64,000 nt of DNA from Burkholderiales bacterium Ga0077544 (GCA_001464355.1 LNEU01000026.1:124001-188000), one strand, 5' to 3'. Shown: positions 11,051 to 20,171, counted from the first letter of the stretch. Notes: generated from the letters alone by a model not told the origin. Program-made: numbers and translations.

Positions 11051-11452
11051 TTATTTTGCGATTGCCTCTGCCGTGTACTCGCGCACGGTTTTCAGCAGAC
11101 TGTCTTTTGTGAATGGCTTGGTGAGGTAGGCATCGGAGCCGACCATCGCGCCGCGCGCCCGATCAAACAAGCCGTCCTTGGACGACAACATGATCACGGG
11201 CGTGGAATGGAATTTGGCACTTTTCTTGATCAGTGCACAGGTTTGGTAACCGTCGAGACGAGGCATCAGGATATCGCAGAAGATAAGCGCAGGCTTGTGA
11301 TCGTTCATTTTTGCGAGCGCATCAAAGCCGTCGTCTGCCAGCACGACCTTGTAGCCTGCCTGACCCAGAAATATCTCTGCCGATCGACGAATGGTGCTGC
11401 TATCGTCGATCACCATGATTTTCATGTCAGCATTATCCAGTGATATTATCAT
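11051..11452 (-). CDS. pilG: Response regulator PilG
   Basis: Single-domain receiver, 133 residues, that in the Pseudomonas model promotes pilus extension and cAMP signalling. The signature region DIMPRLDGYQTCALIK, preceded by the phospho-Asp, is highly typical of PilG; the conserved Lys is in YLTKPFT. Two starts compete: ATG at 11452, with GAG 8-10 bases upstream, and ATG at 11425, directly before KIMVIDD. I list the longer form because the family often carries a short N-terminal lead and the Shine-Dalgarno-like sequence is better. First gene of the pilG-H-I-J-chpA operon. Confidence 0.92.
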   Translation of the reverse strand: MIISLDNADMKIMVIDDSSTIRRSAEIFLGQAGYKVVLADDGFDALAKMNDHKPALIFCDILMPRLDGYQTCALIKKSAKFHSTPVIMLSSKDGLFDRARGAMVGSDAYLTKPFTKDSLLKTVREYTAEAIAK

Positions 11453-11478
11453 GAGTCATCTCGTTAAACTGTGTCCAC

Positions 11479-11508
11479 AATATAAGGCGCAACAGTAACA
11501 AAAAGCAA
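11479..11508 (-). promoter_or_regulatory. Candidate sigma-70 promoter of the pilG operon
   Basis: On the minus strand, TTGCTT (11508-11503) and TATATT (11484-11479) are separated by 18 bp, and the -10 lies about 27 bp from the pilG start. It is the only good hexamer pair in the 146-bp gap. The rest of the gap holds an imperfect inverted repeat with arms AACCAC/GTGGTT (about 11522-11552). Confidence 0.5.
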
Positions 11509-11598
11509 GATTCTTTAGGCCAACCACAGCAGCGCATTCAATGCACGTGGTTTTTCAACAAAAATGGCAGAGCAACAACATTCACCGGACCTTATCGA

Positions 11599-11805
11599 CT
11601 AGATTGCCACCATTTCGAAATCTTCCTTGCGCGCGCCGCATTCCGGGCAGGTCCAGTTCATAGGTACGTCCGCCCACCGGGTTCCAGCCGCGATGCCTTC
11701 TTCCGGCAAGCCGGCAGCTTCGTCGTAAATCCAGCCGCAGATCAGGCACATCCAGGTTTGGAATGGTTCGTTCGATGTTTCAGTTGATGTTTCGTTAATG
11801 CTCAC
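11599..11805 (-). CDS. Rubredoxin
   Basis: Small one-iron electron carrier, 68 residues from the GTG at 11805. Two CxxC knuckles that hold the Fe(Cys)4 centre are visible: CLICGWIYDEAAG and WTCPECGARKEDF, separated by the usual length with the GTRWADVP linker. A TTG 30 bases upstream would lengthen it. The GTG is preceded by GAAGGG and keeps a 20-residue Thr/Ser-rich lead before the domain. It is divergent from thiD across 53 bp. Its electron partner is not evident here. Confidence 0.9.
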   Translation of the reverse strand: MSINETSTETSNEPFQTWMCLICGWIYDEAAGLPEEGIAAGTRWADVPMNWTCPECGARKEDFEMVAI

Positions 11806-11858
11806 GTCTGACAGCCCTTCAAGTAAAATGCACAATCAGCTATCTTAATATACCCGCC

Positions 11859-12704
11859 GTGCAAAACCAAACTTCTCCGCTCATATTGACCTTTGGACCG
11901 ACTGATCCGGTAGGAGCCGTCGGCATTCAGGCTGATCTCGCCTCCTTTGCAGCGATGGGCTGCCATGGCTTATCCGTTGTCACCGCCCTCTTCATCGGCG
12001 ATACGGCACGCATTGAAGACATGCAAGTGATTGATTCCGACTGGGTATCCGATCAGGCACGTGTGGTATTGGAAGACATGCCCGTTGCCGCCTTCAAGGT
12101 CGGCGCAGTAGGCAGCATAGAAAACGTCTCGGTAATTGCCGAAATCGTCTCCGACTATCCTGACATTCCATTGATCTTCGATCCCTTCCTGTCTTCCTTG
12201 CCCGACCAAGGTCCGGATGCCGAAGACATGCTGATGGCGACGCGCGAGCTCTTGATTCCACAAACCACGGTATTGATACTGTCTACCGTGGAATTGGCGC
12301 GCATGGCAGAAACCTGGCGTGAACCATCGGAAGAAGACATGATGGCCGTCGATGCGATGCGCCTGATCGAGATGGGCTGTGAATACGTTTTCGTTACCGG
12401 TACACCATCCGATCTGACCGACGTCGCCAACACCCTGTTCGATGAAGGCGGCGTCATTCGTCACGATAACTGGCAACGTATTTCGGGCTCGTATAGCGGC
12501 GCCGGCGGTACTTTGGCAGCGACGATTGCCGCGCTGCTTGCGAATGGCCTCGACATACCGGAGGCTGTATTTGAAGCGCAGGAATTCACGATTGCCTCCA
12601 TCGCTAACGCACAACGTCTGGGCATGGGAAAACTGGTGCCAGATCGTTATTTCTGGGCGCGCGAATCTGATGAAGAAATCGACCTCACGCCTCCCATTCA
12701 GTAA
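11859..12704 (+). CDS. thiD: ThiD-like hydroxymethylpyrimidine/phosphomethylpyrimidine kinase, atypical active site
   Basis: Ribokinase-fold kinase of the pyrimidine branch of thiamine biosynthesis by homology. 281 residues, starting with GTG. Family features: N-terminal [20 protein letters not shown] (canonical proteins read GxDPSGGAGIQADL), a central IFDPFLSS strand and a C-terminal anion-hole segment. That segment reads [13 protein letters not shown] (about residues 210-222), where typical ThiD has GTGCT; the cysteine is replaced by Gly217. It may be a diverged kinase or have another substrate. It lies 38 bp before hemL, and such rubredoxin-thiD-hemL clusters recur in beta-proteobacteria (my recollection). 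Identity as ThiD family is firm; activity is less so. Confidence 0.8.
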   Translation: MQNQTSPLILTFGPTDPVGAVGIQADLASFAAMGCHGLSVVTALFIGDTARIEDMQVIDSDWVSDQARVVLEDMPVAAFKVGAVGSIENVSVIAEIVSDYPDIPLIFDPFLSSLPDQGPDAEDMLMATRELLIPQTTVLILSTVELARMAETWREPSEEDMMAVDAMRLIEMGCEYVFVTGTPSDLTDVANTLFDEGGVIRHDNWQRISGSYSGAGGTLAATIAALLANGLDIPEAVFEAQEFTIASIANAQRLGMGKLVPDRYFWARESDEEIDLTPPIQ

Positions 12705-12742
12705 CCTCGCGCGTCCGCTTACCTTTTATTTCACGGCACTAC

Positions 12743-14029
12743 ATGACATCCAATAACGATATTCTTTTCGCGCGCGCACAAAAAAGTACTCCCGGCGGCG
12801 TCAACTCGCCGGTACGCGCTTTTCGCTCGGTCGGCGGCACACCGCGTTTTATCACGCGAGCCGAAGGACCATACTTTTGGGATGCCGACTACCGTCGTTA
12901 TATCGATTACATAGGCTCATGGGGCCCGGCGATTGTCGGTCACGCGCACCCGGACGTCGTCAAGGCGGTGCAGGATGCGGCCACACGCGGCCTGAGTTTC
13001 GGCGCGCCTACCGAAGGCGAAATCCAAATGGCGGAATTGATTTGCCAACTGGTGCCGTCTATTGAGCAAGTGCGCCTGGTTTCCAGCGGCACCGAAGCCG
13101 CCATGAGTGCCTTGCGTCTGGCACGTGGTGCGACCGGCCGCGACAAGATCATCAAGTTTGAAGGTTGTTATCACGGCCATGCCGATTCGCTACTGGTTAA
13201 AGCAGGCAGTGGCTTGCTAACCTTCGGCAATCCAACTTCGGCCGGCGTGCCGGAAGATTTCGCCAAGCACACGCTCGTGCTCGACTATAACAATCCGCAG
13301 CAATTGGCAGATACTTTCAAGGAAATCGGCGACCAGATTGCCTGCGTGATCGTGGAGCCGGTTGCCGGCAATATGAATTTGCTGCCGGCCACACCGGAAT
13401 TCCTGCAAACCATGCGCAGTGTCTGCACACAATACGGTGCTGTATTGATTTTTGATGAAGTGATGTCCGGCTTCCGCGTTGCGCTCGGTGGCGCACAATC
13501 GATTTACGATATCAAACCCGATCTGACGGTGTTGGGCAAAGTCATAGGCGGCGGCTTGCCAGTGGCAGCATTCGGTGGCCGCGCTGACTTGATGCAGCAT
13601 CTTGCACCTTTGGGCGGGGTTTATCAGGCAGGTACCTTGTCTGGCAATCCTGTGACTGTTGCGGCCGGTTTGGCGACCTTGAAATTAATCCAGGCGCCAA
13701 ACTTTTATACCTCATTGACCAAGCAAACTGCAAAACTGGTGGAAGGCTTTGCCGCAGCGGCAAAAGCCGCAGATATCGCATTCTCGGCCAATTCGGTCGG
13801 CGGGATGTTTGGCATGTACTTCGCGGCAGAGAAACCACAGTCATATACAGAAATGATGAAGTGCGACACTGCAAAGTTCAACACCTTTTTCCACGCGATG
13901 CTGGATGCTGATGTATATCTGGCGCCATCAGCGTTTGAAGCGGGTTTCGTTTCAGCGCAACACAGTGACGAAGTCATCAGCATGACGATCACTGCGGCAA
14001 GTGCAGCCTTTGCAAAACTGCGGGATTAA
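12743..14029 (+). CDS. hemL: Glutamate-1-semialdehyde 2,1-aminomutase
   Basis: PLP enzyme that converts glutamate-1-semialdehyde to 5-aminolevulinate in the C5 pathway of tetrapyrrole synthesis. 428 residues, the usual length. The N-terminus reads [16 protein letters not shown]. The PLP lysine sits in [16 protein letters not shown] at about residue 265, and [10 protein letters not shown] supplies the Asp that contacts the PLP ring nitrogen. Starts 38 bp after thiD and is followed by a strong bidirectional terminator. Confidence 0.96.
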   Translation: MTSNNDILFARAQKSTPGGVNSPVRAFRSVGGTPRFITRAEGPYFWDADYRRYIDYIGSWGPAIVGHAHPDVVKAVQDAATRGLSFGAPTEGEIQMAELICQLVPSIEQVRLVSSGTEAAMSALRLARGATGRDKIIKFEGCYHGHADSLLVKAGSGLLTFGNPTSAGVPEDFAKHTLVLDYNNPQQLADTFKEIGDQIACVIVEPVAGNMNLLPATPEFLQTMRSVCTQYGAVLIFDEVMSGFRVALGGAQSIYDIKPDLTVLGKVIGGGLPVAAFGGRADLMQHLAPLGGVYQAGTLSGNPVTVAAGLATLKLIQAPNFYTSLTKQTAKLVEGFAAAAKAADIAFSANSVGGMFGMYFAAEKPQSYTEMMKCDTAKFNTFFHAMLDADVYLAPSAFEAGFVSAQHSDEVISMTITAASAAFAKLRD

Positions 14030-14044
14030 ACATTACTCGCCCAT

Positions 14045-14080
14045 AAAAAAGGCGCCTTTGATTGGCGCTTTTTTATTTTT
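14045..14080. terminator. Bidirectional terminator between hemL and corA
   Basis: A-run, GGCGCC, 7-nt loop, GGCGC, then TTTTTTATTTTT. The A-run (14045-14050) and T-runs let it work on both strands, matching the convergent hemL (+) and corA (-). Confidence 0.8.
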
Positions 14081-14100
14081 CAAATTTTCTGTCTACAGAT

Positions 14101-15072
14101 TCATCGCAACCAACCGCGTTTGCGGAAGTACAGCATAGGGCCGACTGCGCTGGCTATCATCAAACCCATGGTGTATGCATAACTATATTGTCCGAAAAAT
14201 TCCAATTCGGGGAAGAACTGGAGATTCATACCGTACACACTGGCAATCAGCGTCGGCGGCAACAGGGCCACGCTGGCAACCGAGAATATCTTGATGATTT
14301 TATTCTGGTTAATGTTAATGAAACCAACCGTCGCATCCATCAGGAAATTGATCTTGTCGAACAAGAACGCAGTGTGACCATCTAGCGATTCGATATCGCG
14401 CATGATCTGGCGTGCTTCGTCGAACTGCTCCGCATTCAGCAAACGTCCACGCATCAGAAAACTGACTGCACGCCGCGTATCCATCATGTTGCGACGTATG
14501 CGTCCGTTCAAATCCTCTTCATGTGCCATCGCATTCAATGCAGTTGCCGCATCCTGATCGGTGATTTCCTTTTGCAATACGCTTCTGCTGACTTCTTCAA
14601 GACTCTGGTAAACACCTTCCAGCGCATCCGCAGAATACTCGGCGTCGGTTGCATACAAATCCAGCAACACATCCTTGTAATCATTGATCGATCCCGGCCG
14701 TGAACGCGCGCGCATGCGCACCAGACGGAAGATAGGCAAGTCGTCCGAATGAACAGAAAACAGCATGTCCTTGGCAAGAATGAAAGCAACCGTCACGACA
14801 CTCGATGGGCCATCGTCTTCTTCCAGCAAAAAATCTGTACGCAAATGCAAGTCGCCGTTTTCCGCTTCGTAATAACGTGCGGATGCTTCGATATCCTTGA
14901 CATCATCTTCACCCGGCAAGGTCACGCCGTAGATGCCCTTGACCCAGTCACGCTCATCTTCATTCGGGTCAGTCAAATCGACCCATACCGGCGTGGCATT
15001 TTCCAAGTCGGCGCGACTATCGATATTGACCTGATTAAGGCGGCCATTCTGCAATACAAATACGTTAATCAT
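14101..15072 (-). CDS. corA: Magnesium/cobalt transporter CorA
   Basis: Inner-membrane homopentameric Mg2+/Co2+ channel. 323 residues from the ATG at 15072, chosen because GGGAGAG lies just upstream and MINVFVLQNG matches the family N-terminus; an in-frame ATG at 15120 lacks this. A large cytoplasmic funnel domain is followed by two C-terminal membrane segments. The pore signature GMN lies in YGMNLQFFPE at about residue 281, after TM1 (SVASVALLPPTLIASVYG). The gene has a long structured leader (see 15073-15331), compatible with metal-responsive control. Confidence 0.94.
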   Translation of the reverse strand: MINVFVLQNGRLNQVNIDSRADLENATPVWVDLTDPNEDERDWVKGIYGVTLPGEDDVKDIEASARYYEAENGDLHLRTDFLLEEDDGPSSVVTVAFILAKDMLFSVHSDDLPIFRLVRMRARSRPGSINDYKDVLLDLYATDAEYSADALEGVYQSLEEVSRSVLQKEITDQDAATALNAMAHEEDLNGRIRRNMMDTRRAVSFLMRGRLLNAEQFDEARQIMRDIESLDGHTAFLFDKINFLMDATVGFININQNKIIKIFSVASVALLPPTLIASVYGMNLQFFPELEFFGQYSYAYTMGLMIASAVGPMLYFRKRGWLR

Positions 15073-15331
15073 AAGCTCTCCCAGTCGCGTTCGAGACACC
15101 AGCCATCGCTGATGAAACACACAACTCGTCCTGCAGAGCAGACTCTGCAGTGGATTTAATTTTGAGGGAACGCGGCCTGAAAACAGGCGTGGACGCGACC
15201 ACTCACCGAATCGGCGAGAGGCGCTAGGGAGCGTAAGCGTTAAGCGCTATCTCGCAGACTGACCGTCAAAAACGGCGAACAACTTAAATAAGGACTACCC
15301 AAGACGGGTCTCCGGAAACGAAAACAGCGCA
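15073..15331 (-). promoter_or_regulatory. Structured 5' leader of corA, possible metal-responsive RNA
   Basis: About 250 nt between the candidate promoter and the corA start. Read on the minus strand, it contains successive stems: GGAgACCC/GGGTagTCC (about 15313-15292); CCGT/ACGG; a long stem GCGAGAtAGCGCT/AGCGCcTCTCGC (15254-15213); GCCTG/CAGGC closing inside CGC/GCG; and the perfect CTGCAGAG/CTCTGCAG (15150-15131). I do not recognise it as M-box, yybP-ykoY or another known class. The density of stems is far above that of the other gaps here. The plus strand carries a weak terminator-like GGCT repeat plus T6 at about 15360-15379, so a plus-strand small RNA is the alternative reading. Confidence 0.5.
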
Positions 15332-15360
15332 AGTGTACTGATAAGTCGAAAGGCTAGCAA
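15332..15360 (-). promoter_or_regulatory. Candidate promoter of corA
   Basis: Minus strand TTGCTA (15360-15355), 17-bp spacer, TACACT (15337-15332). The predicted start near 15325 gives a roughly 250-nt leader before corA. Confidence 0.55.
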
Positions 15361-15448
15361 GCCGGTCGGCTCGGTTTTTTATCATTGCATTATGCATGGA
15401 ATCGATCACCTGCCGGATATGAACGCCCTATCGGCAATATCGTTGACA

Positions 15449-15496
15449 ATCGCTCAATCAATCGAGGCTTATCTCAAGCCAAGAACGTTGAGCGAT
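15449..15496. repeat. Perfect 9-bp inverted repeat with nested stem after mtgA
   Basis: ATCGCTCAA (15449-15457) and TTGAGCGAT (15488-15496) enclose a smaller GGCTT/AAGCC stem. It lies 8 bp beyond the mtgA stop and has no T-run. Possibly an mRNA 3' stabilising hairpin or a factor-dependent terminator. Confidence 0.5.
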
Positions 15497-15504
15497 CCAG
15501 GAGC

Positions 15505-16200
15505 TTAAGGCAAGGCAGCGCCACTCATACGACGCAAAATCAAATCCGTGCGACGTCCTAAATAACCAGTGCCACGATGCGTATCGTAGTAACGCGGATT
15601 AGGCAGCATGACAGCCAGACGCGCCGCCTGCGTCGCATTCAATTGAGCGGCCGATATTCCGTAATAATGTTGCGCCGCAGCTTCGGCGCCAAAAATCCCG
15701 ACACCCCACTCAACCACATTCAGATAGATTTCAAAGATGCGTTCCTTGTCCATCCAAAATTCGAGCATATAGGTAATGATCAATTCCTGACCCTTGCGAA
15801 CATAACTGCGGTCGCCGGATAGAAAAAGATTTTTTGCCAGCTGCTGCGTGATGGTGGAACCACCTGCAACAACCTTGCCCTTCTTGGTATTTTTTTCATA
15901 GGCTTTTTCCAGTGCTTCCCAGTCTATGCCTTCATGACCCGAGAAATTTGAATCTTCCGATGCAATAATCGCCCGCTTCAAATTATTGGAAATGCGCTTG
16001 TACGGCACCCATTTGTGCTTGAGTTGCACATTCGGATTTTTTTCTTGCAGCGTCGACAGTTGCTGGCGCATGAAGCTGGTCGAATCGGGGTTGTGATTTA
16101 CCCACCAGCCAATTTGCAAAAAGAAATACAGCTGTACCAGCAAGACCAACAAGACCGGTACGAGGATCAGCCAGAACAACAGCTTGCGCATTATTTTCAT
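15505..16200 (-). CDS. mtgA: Monofunctional biosynthetic peptidoglycan transglycosylase
   Basis: GT51 glycosyltransferase that polymerises lipid II into glycan strands at the inner membrane. 231 residues with one N-terminal membrane anchor (about 5-28). Catalytic motifs: [15 protein letters not shown] with the catalytic Glu, [16 protein letters not shown], and [13 protein letters not shown]. No transpeptidase domain follows, so it is the monofunctional class. Last gene of the minus-strand group rnb-tonB-aroE-mtgA, 60 bp after aroE. Confidence 0.95.
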   Translation of the reverse strand: MKIMRKLLFWLILVPVLLVLLVQLYFFLQIGWWVNHNPDSTSFMRQQLSTLQEKNPNVQLKHKWVPYKRISNNLKRAIIASEDSNFSGHEGIDWEALEKAYEKNTKKGKVVAGGSTITQQLAKNLFLSGDRSYVRKGQELIITYMLEFWMDKERIFEIYLNVVEWGVGIFGAEAAAQHYYGISAAQLNATQAARLAVMLPNPRYYDTHRGTGYLGRRTDLILRRMSGAALP

Positions 16201-16260
16201 TTTTATACGTTCAAGTTGCAGCGCTTAATGCGTTACGTTGATGAATACTGCATCTAAAGA

Positions 16261-17106
16261 TTAGAGCCGCTCGCGCAATTCTGCAAATACGGTAGCGGTT
16301 TGCGGCCGTACACCGCGCCATAGATAGAACGATTCCGCAGCCTGCTCCACCAGCATGCCCATACCATCGCGCGCAACGGCGCCATGCTGTTTGGCAAAAC
16401 GCATGAAAGCGGTTGGTTCTTTGCCATACATCATGTCGTACGCCAATGTGTGTGAGCCGAATACGCGCGGCGAAATAGGCGGCACTTCCGATGCAAGACT
16501 CGCTGCCGTTGCATTGATCACGATATCGAAGGTATCTTCCACTTCGGCAAACTCACAGACCTTGAGCCGCGGCTGATTAGAAAACCGGCGCGCCAGATCC
16601 AGCGCCTTGGCATGCGTACGATTCGCCAATACCAATCTTGCTGGCTGTTCGCTCAGCAAAGGCAAGATCACGCCGCGTGCTGCACCACCTGCGCCCAGCA
16701 ACAATACTGATTTGTTGGCAATCGCAATGTTGGCATTGCCAACAATGTCCATTACCAACCCCACACCATCGGTGTTATCGCCCAGCATGTCAGTACCGTT
16801 GAACTTCAATGTATTTACCGCACCGGCAGCGCGCGCGCGCTCAGTCAATGTTGTCGCCAGCGCATAGGCCTCCAGCTTGAACGGCACCGTCACATTCAAA
16901 CCCTTGCCACCTTCACGTACGAAATTTTGTACAGCGGAAAGAAAGCCGTCCAGCGGTGCCAGCAGGCGATCGTATTGCAGGTCTTGCTGCGTTTGTGCAG
17001 CGAATCGCGCATGAATTTCCGGCGATTTACTATGCGCGATTGGATTGCCGATCACTGCATAATGATCAGTTTTGGCCTTGGCCCCTGTAGTCGAAATCGC
17101 GCTCAC
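16261..17106 (-). CDS. aroE: Shikimate dehydrogenase
   Basis: NADPH-dependent reduction of 3-dehydroshikimate to shikimate. 281 residues. The substrate site is GNPIAHSKSPEIHARFA near residues 21-37 and NVTVPFK carries the catalytic Lys. The Rossmann motif is GAGGAARGVILPL, with NRT in the NADP-binding loop. It starts with GTG immediately after the TAA of the upstream TonB-like gene, with GAGG 7-8 bases before, so translation is likely coupled. aroQ of the same pathway lies at 24144 on the other strand. Confidence 0.95.
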   Translation of the reverse strand: MSAISTTGAKAKTDHYAVIGNPIAHSKSPEIHARFAAQTQQDLQYDRLLAPLDGFLSAVQNFVREGGKGLNVTVPFKLEAYALATTLTERARAAGAVNTLKFNGTDMLGDNTDGVGLVMDIVGNANIAIANKSVLLLGAGGAARGVILPLLSEQPARLVLANRTHAKALDLARRFSNQPRLKVCEFAEVEDTFDIVINATAASLASEVPPISPRVFGSHTLAYDMMYGKEPTAFMRFAKQHGAVARDGMGMLVEQAAESFYLWRGVRPQTATVFAELRERL

Positions 17107-17997
17107 TTATTGACCTCGTGTTTCCGTTTGCAATGCATCGTCTCGCGTAAAGCTGAAACGCGTGATGATCTCCCACACATCGTCTTTACCAGTCGTGCGC
17201 ATATTGTCTGGAAATTTACCGAACGGCACGGAACGCCGCACGATATTCAATGCCGCCTGATCTAGTAAAGGATCGCCGGACGAGCGTTCAATGCGCGGCC
17301 CGCCATCTTTCATGTATATCGTGCCATCCTGAAAAATCGGAATATACAACACCAGATTGCCATATAACTTCTTGCCGTCTTTTTGCGGGAAATTCAGCGT
17401 GCCGTATTTTTCTATGCGATCCTGAAACGCCTTGTAATATGCGGCATAACCCACTTCGCGCGTACTCGGCGTTACCTGAGTTTTCTTTGGTCGTTTATTG
17501 TAATCCTCTATAGTGCGCGAAATTTCCGCTTCTCTGCGCAACAGCGCTTTGGCGCTATCCAGCATGTCGACCGCATTGCGTTGCGGCAGCACATCCTTGA
17601 TCGGCTCTACATCAGTGACTTGCGGTGTGCGAAAAGGTGTTTTCTTTTCCAGCTGGGCCAGCAATTTTTGCTGTTGACGTTCCAGCTCTTCCACCTTACG
17701 GCGCGAAGCCTTGGCGCTTTCACCATCCTCGCTTTTGCGCAAATCAGGCAACGGTGATTTGGCGCGGCCGGCATCGGCATTGCCACCGCCATCCAGATTG
17801 GCTTGCGCCAGCGCATCCGCTTTTAACGGTTGTTTGTCATGCTTGGCATTAACCAAAATCACTTCAAGGCCGGGATCGGTGGGTTTAAACTTGAACGCTT
17901 CCGGCGCGGTGAAATGCACGGCCAGCAAAGCCGCATGCGCCAGCACGGAAAACGTGACGGCGATGGCGAGAGTGCGATTCTGGAAAAGTGACTTCAC
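17107..17997 (-). CDS. TonB-like energy transducer/periplasmic spanning protein
   Basis: 296 residues. One N-terminal membrane helix (about 10-28) is followed by a periplasmic region with a charged coiled stretch (KVEELERQQQKLLAQLEKK). The C-terminal TonB-like fold contains YGNLVLYIPIFQDGTIY and DQAALNIVRRSVPFGKFP. TonB proteins pass proton-motive energy to outer-membrane receptors, but no exbB/exbD or receptor gene is nearby and the usual long Pro-rich linker is missing. The physiological role is open. It sits between rnb (80 bp) and aroE (stop abuts its start). Confidence 0.8.
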   Translation of the reverse strand: MKSLFQNRTLAIAVTFSVLAHAALLAVHFTAPEAFKFKPTDPGLEVILVNAKHDKQPLKADALAQANLDGGGNADAGRAKSPLPDLRKSEDGESAKASRRKVEELERQQQKLLAQLEKKTPFRTPQVTDVEPIKDVLPQRNAVDMLDSAKALLRREAEISRTIEDYNKRPKKTQVTPSTREVGYAAYYKAFQDRIEKYGTLNFPQKDGKKLYGNLVLYIPIFQDGTIYMKDGGPRIERSSGDPLLDQAALNIVRRSVPFGKFPDNMRTTGKDDVWEIITRFSFTRDDALQTETRGQ

Positions 17998-18077
17998 GCT
18001 TGCAAGGGCTGAGAATAAGAATTGAAGGGATGAATTCTACGACAAACCTCATCGGAATTTAATGAACTTTCCATTCC

Positions 18078-20171
18078 CTATTGCGGCGCGGCTGTCGATG
18101 CAAGCGTCGCCGGCTCTTCCGTCACCGCGGCAGTGGCCTGTTCATCCGGCACCGGTTCGGCATCACCTTCCAGCAAATCTTCTGTCAAGTCATCACCCAA
18201 TTCGTCCAACTCTTCATCCAGTTCGGCTGCGTTAGTACTGCTGGCATCCTGCGTGATGTCGAGCAAGCGCGCCTCTATCGTCAGATCGACTTCATCCCAG
18301 CGCAGCAGATCCAGTTTAACTTGCGAACCACGTGCGACTTGCGGCATGCCCGGCAATTTGATGACGAGTGGAATATCGGTCAAGCGCAGAATTTCTTCTT
18401 TCAAGACAGTCGCTTCGACTTTCAGATTGTCTTCTGAAGTTTGTTCTTTCGCTTTTTCCTGACTCAGCCAGCGTAAACACCAGTACCGCTCCATGTCGGT
18501 CTGAAATGCAGCATACGCACTGTAAGCCGCATCGAATGCAGACACGATTGCAAACAAATCCGCATCGCGTTGCTTGAACGGCGCAACCAGCGGCGCGGTC
18601 ACGCCGTGCTCTATACATGCAAGTATCTGCCATTGATTGACCAGATCGGTATAGCGGCGCAAAGGCGATGTGCTCCACGCATATTGGTCTACACCCAAGC
18701 CCTGATGCGGCGCGGCATGCGTTTGCATGCGTACCTGCATCTTCGCTGCCCAGCCATTGCCGGACCCACCGCCTTGCGCGCGATAAATGCCAGGCACACC
18801 GTGCTCGTGCAATAATTTTCCCCAGCTACTATTGGTAAGAATCGCCAGCTCCGCCACGATCTTGTCCAAAGGCGCGCCGCGTTTGCGGCGTTGTATCGAG
18901 ACGATATCGTTTTCGACGTAGAAGTTGAAATCGACACGATTGTTCTGCTCCGGACGCAAACCAAAACTTTCACGTTTAGCCATGCGCCCCTGCTCCAGAA
19001 ACTGCGCCCATTTCCACAACAACGCGATATCATCCTTGTAGGGATAATCGCCAGCATCTTCCGCGAGATTATCTTCAGTCACATAAGCATCGAGATCGTT
19101 GTGCCGCAGATTGGCAGCAATCGGCACGCGTTCAGCCCGCGTTTCGCTCGCAATCACAGACCAGTCGGTCGGATCCAGCGTCACATACAGCGACAGCGCG
19201 GGACACACTCTACCTTCAGCCAGCGTGAACGCATCGACCAATGCATCCGGCAACATCGTGATTTTGTCTCCTGGCATATACACAGTGGATAAACGCTGAC
19301 GCGCAATCACATCCAGTGCATCGTCGCGCTTGATACCCAACGCAGGCGCGGCGATATGAATACCGATTTTGACCTTGCCGTCTTCCAGGCGCGTAACCGA
19401 CATAGCGTCATCGATTTCCGTCGTGGTGACATCGTCGATGGAAAACGCCTGCACGTCAGCAACCGGCAATTCCGGCATCGCTGGAATTTTAATTTCTGGA
19501 AAGCCTATCCCTTTGGGGAAGGAATCAAACAGGAATTTTGAGAAGTGCAAATCCTTGGCAGACTCGATGCCGCCTACAGCCAGCATCAAACGCTGCGGTG
19601 CAATCTGCATTTCACTGCACGCCGTATCCAGTGCCTTGTATTCGATGGAATTTTTGTCCGGTTTGAACAGCAACTGCAACACCAGCGGACGCATCGCATC
19701 CGGCAATTTATGCGCTTTCAACTCTTCCACGTATTGCGCTTGCACCAAACCTTGCAGGCGTTTCTTTTCCATCCCGGCTAGTGCCGCTTTCAAAGACGCT
19801 TCCGGCGCTGCCTTGTAACGGCCTTTACCTTTTTTATAAAAATAAACCGGCGCGGCATGCAGACGCAAGATCAAGCCGGCAGCCTCATGCGGTTTCGGAG
19901 CATGTCCAAAATATTCCGTACCCAATTCAGCAAAACCGAATTCTTCCTGGCCCGCCACTTCCCACAAAAAATCCAGATCAATCTCAGCAGCAATCGCTTG
20001 CGCATCCGTCATGAATTCGGCAGGAGCCGGTGCAGAAAATTGCAGCAACACATCTTTGGCGCGCACCTTGGTGCGCTTACCTGAGGGCATTTCAACCTGA
20101 TATGCCTCGCCTTGCTGCGACATAGCGACGCCGGCCTTGAAGTCACCGGACTCATCAAAAAATAGATTCAT
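18078..20171 (-). CDS. RNB-domain exoribonuclease (RNase II family)
   Basis: 3'-5' processive RNA hydrolase by family. 697 residues. The RNB core begins near 245; the metal-binding stretch reads FSIDDVTTTEIDDAMSV (about 246-262), where one Asp of the RNase II pattern is Glu, as in many RNB homologues. YMPGDKITMLPDAL and the arginine motif WSTSPLRRYTDL (about 500) are intact. The N-terminal region is not an obvious cold-shock pair, a degenerate S1-like part follows the core, and the last 70 residues are a very acidic, low-complexity tail. It heads the rnb-tonB-aroE-mtgA group. Orthology to E. coli rnb is uncertain. Confidence 0.85.
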   Translation of the reverse strand: MNLFFDESGDFKAGVAMSQQGEAYQVEMPSGKRTKVRAKDVLLQFSAPAPAEFMTDAQAIAAEIDLDFLWEVAGQEEFGFAELGTEYFGHAPKPHEAAGLILRLHAAPVYFYKKGKGRYKAAPEASLKAALAGMEKKRLQGLVQAQYVEELKAHKLPDAMRPLVLQLLFKPDKNSIEYKALDTACSEMQIAPQRLMLAVGGIESAKDLHFSKFLFDSFPKGIGFPEIKIPAMPELPVADVQAFSIDDVTTTEIDDAMSVTRLEDGKVKIGIHIAAPALGIKRDDALDVIARQRLSTVYMPGDKITMLPDALVDAFTLAEGRVCPALSLYVTLDPTDWSVIASETRAERVPIAANLRHNDLDAYVTEDNLAEDAGDYPYKDDIALLWKWAQFLEQGRMAKRESFGLRPEQNNRVDFNFYVENDIVSIQRRKRGAPLDKIVAELAILTNSSWGKLLHEHGVPGIYRAQGGGSGNGWAAKMQVRMQTHAAPHQGLGVDQYAWSTSPLRRYTDLVNQWQILACIEHGVTAPLVAPFKQRDADLFAIVSAFDAAYSAYAAFQTDMERYWCLRWLSQEKAKEQTSEDNLKVEATVLKEEILRLTDIPLVIKLPGMPQVARGSQVKLDLLRWDEVDLTIEARLLDITQDASSTNAAELDEELDELGDDLTEDLLEGDAEPVPDEQATAAVTEEPATLASTAAPQ

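Noticed and set aside
15160-15380. 6S RNA, RNase P RNA or tmRNA
   Set aside because: Structured, but none of the diagnostic conserved segments I know for these RNAs is visible; kept only as a leader of unknown class.
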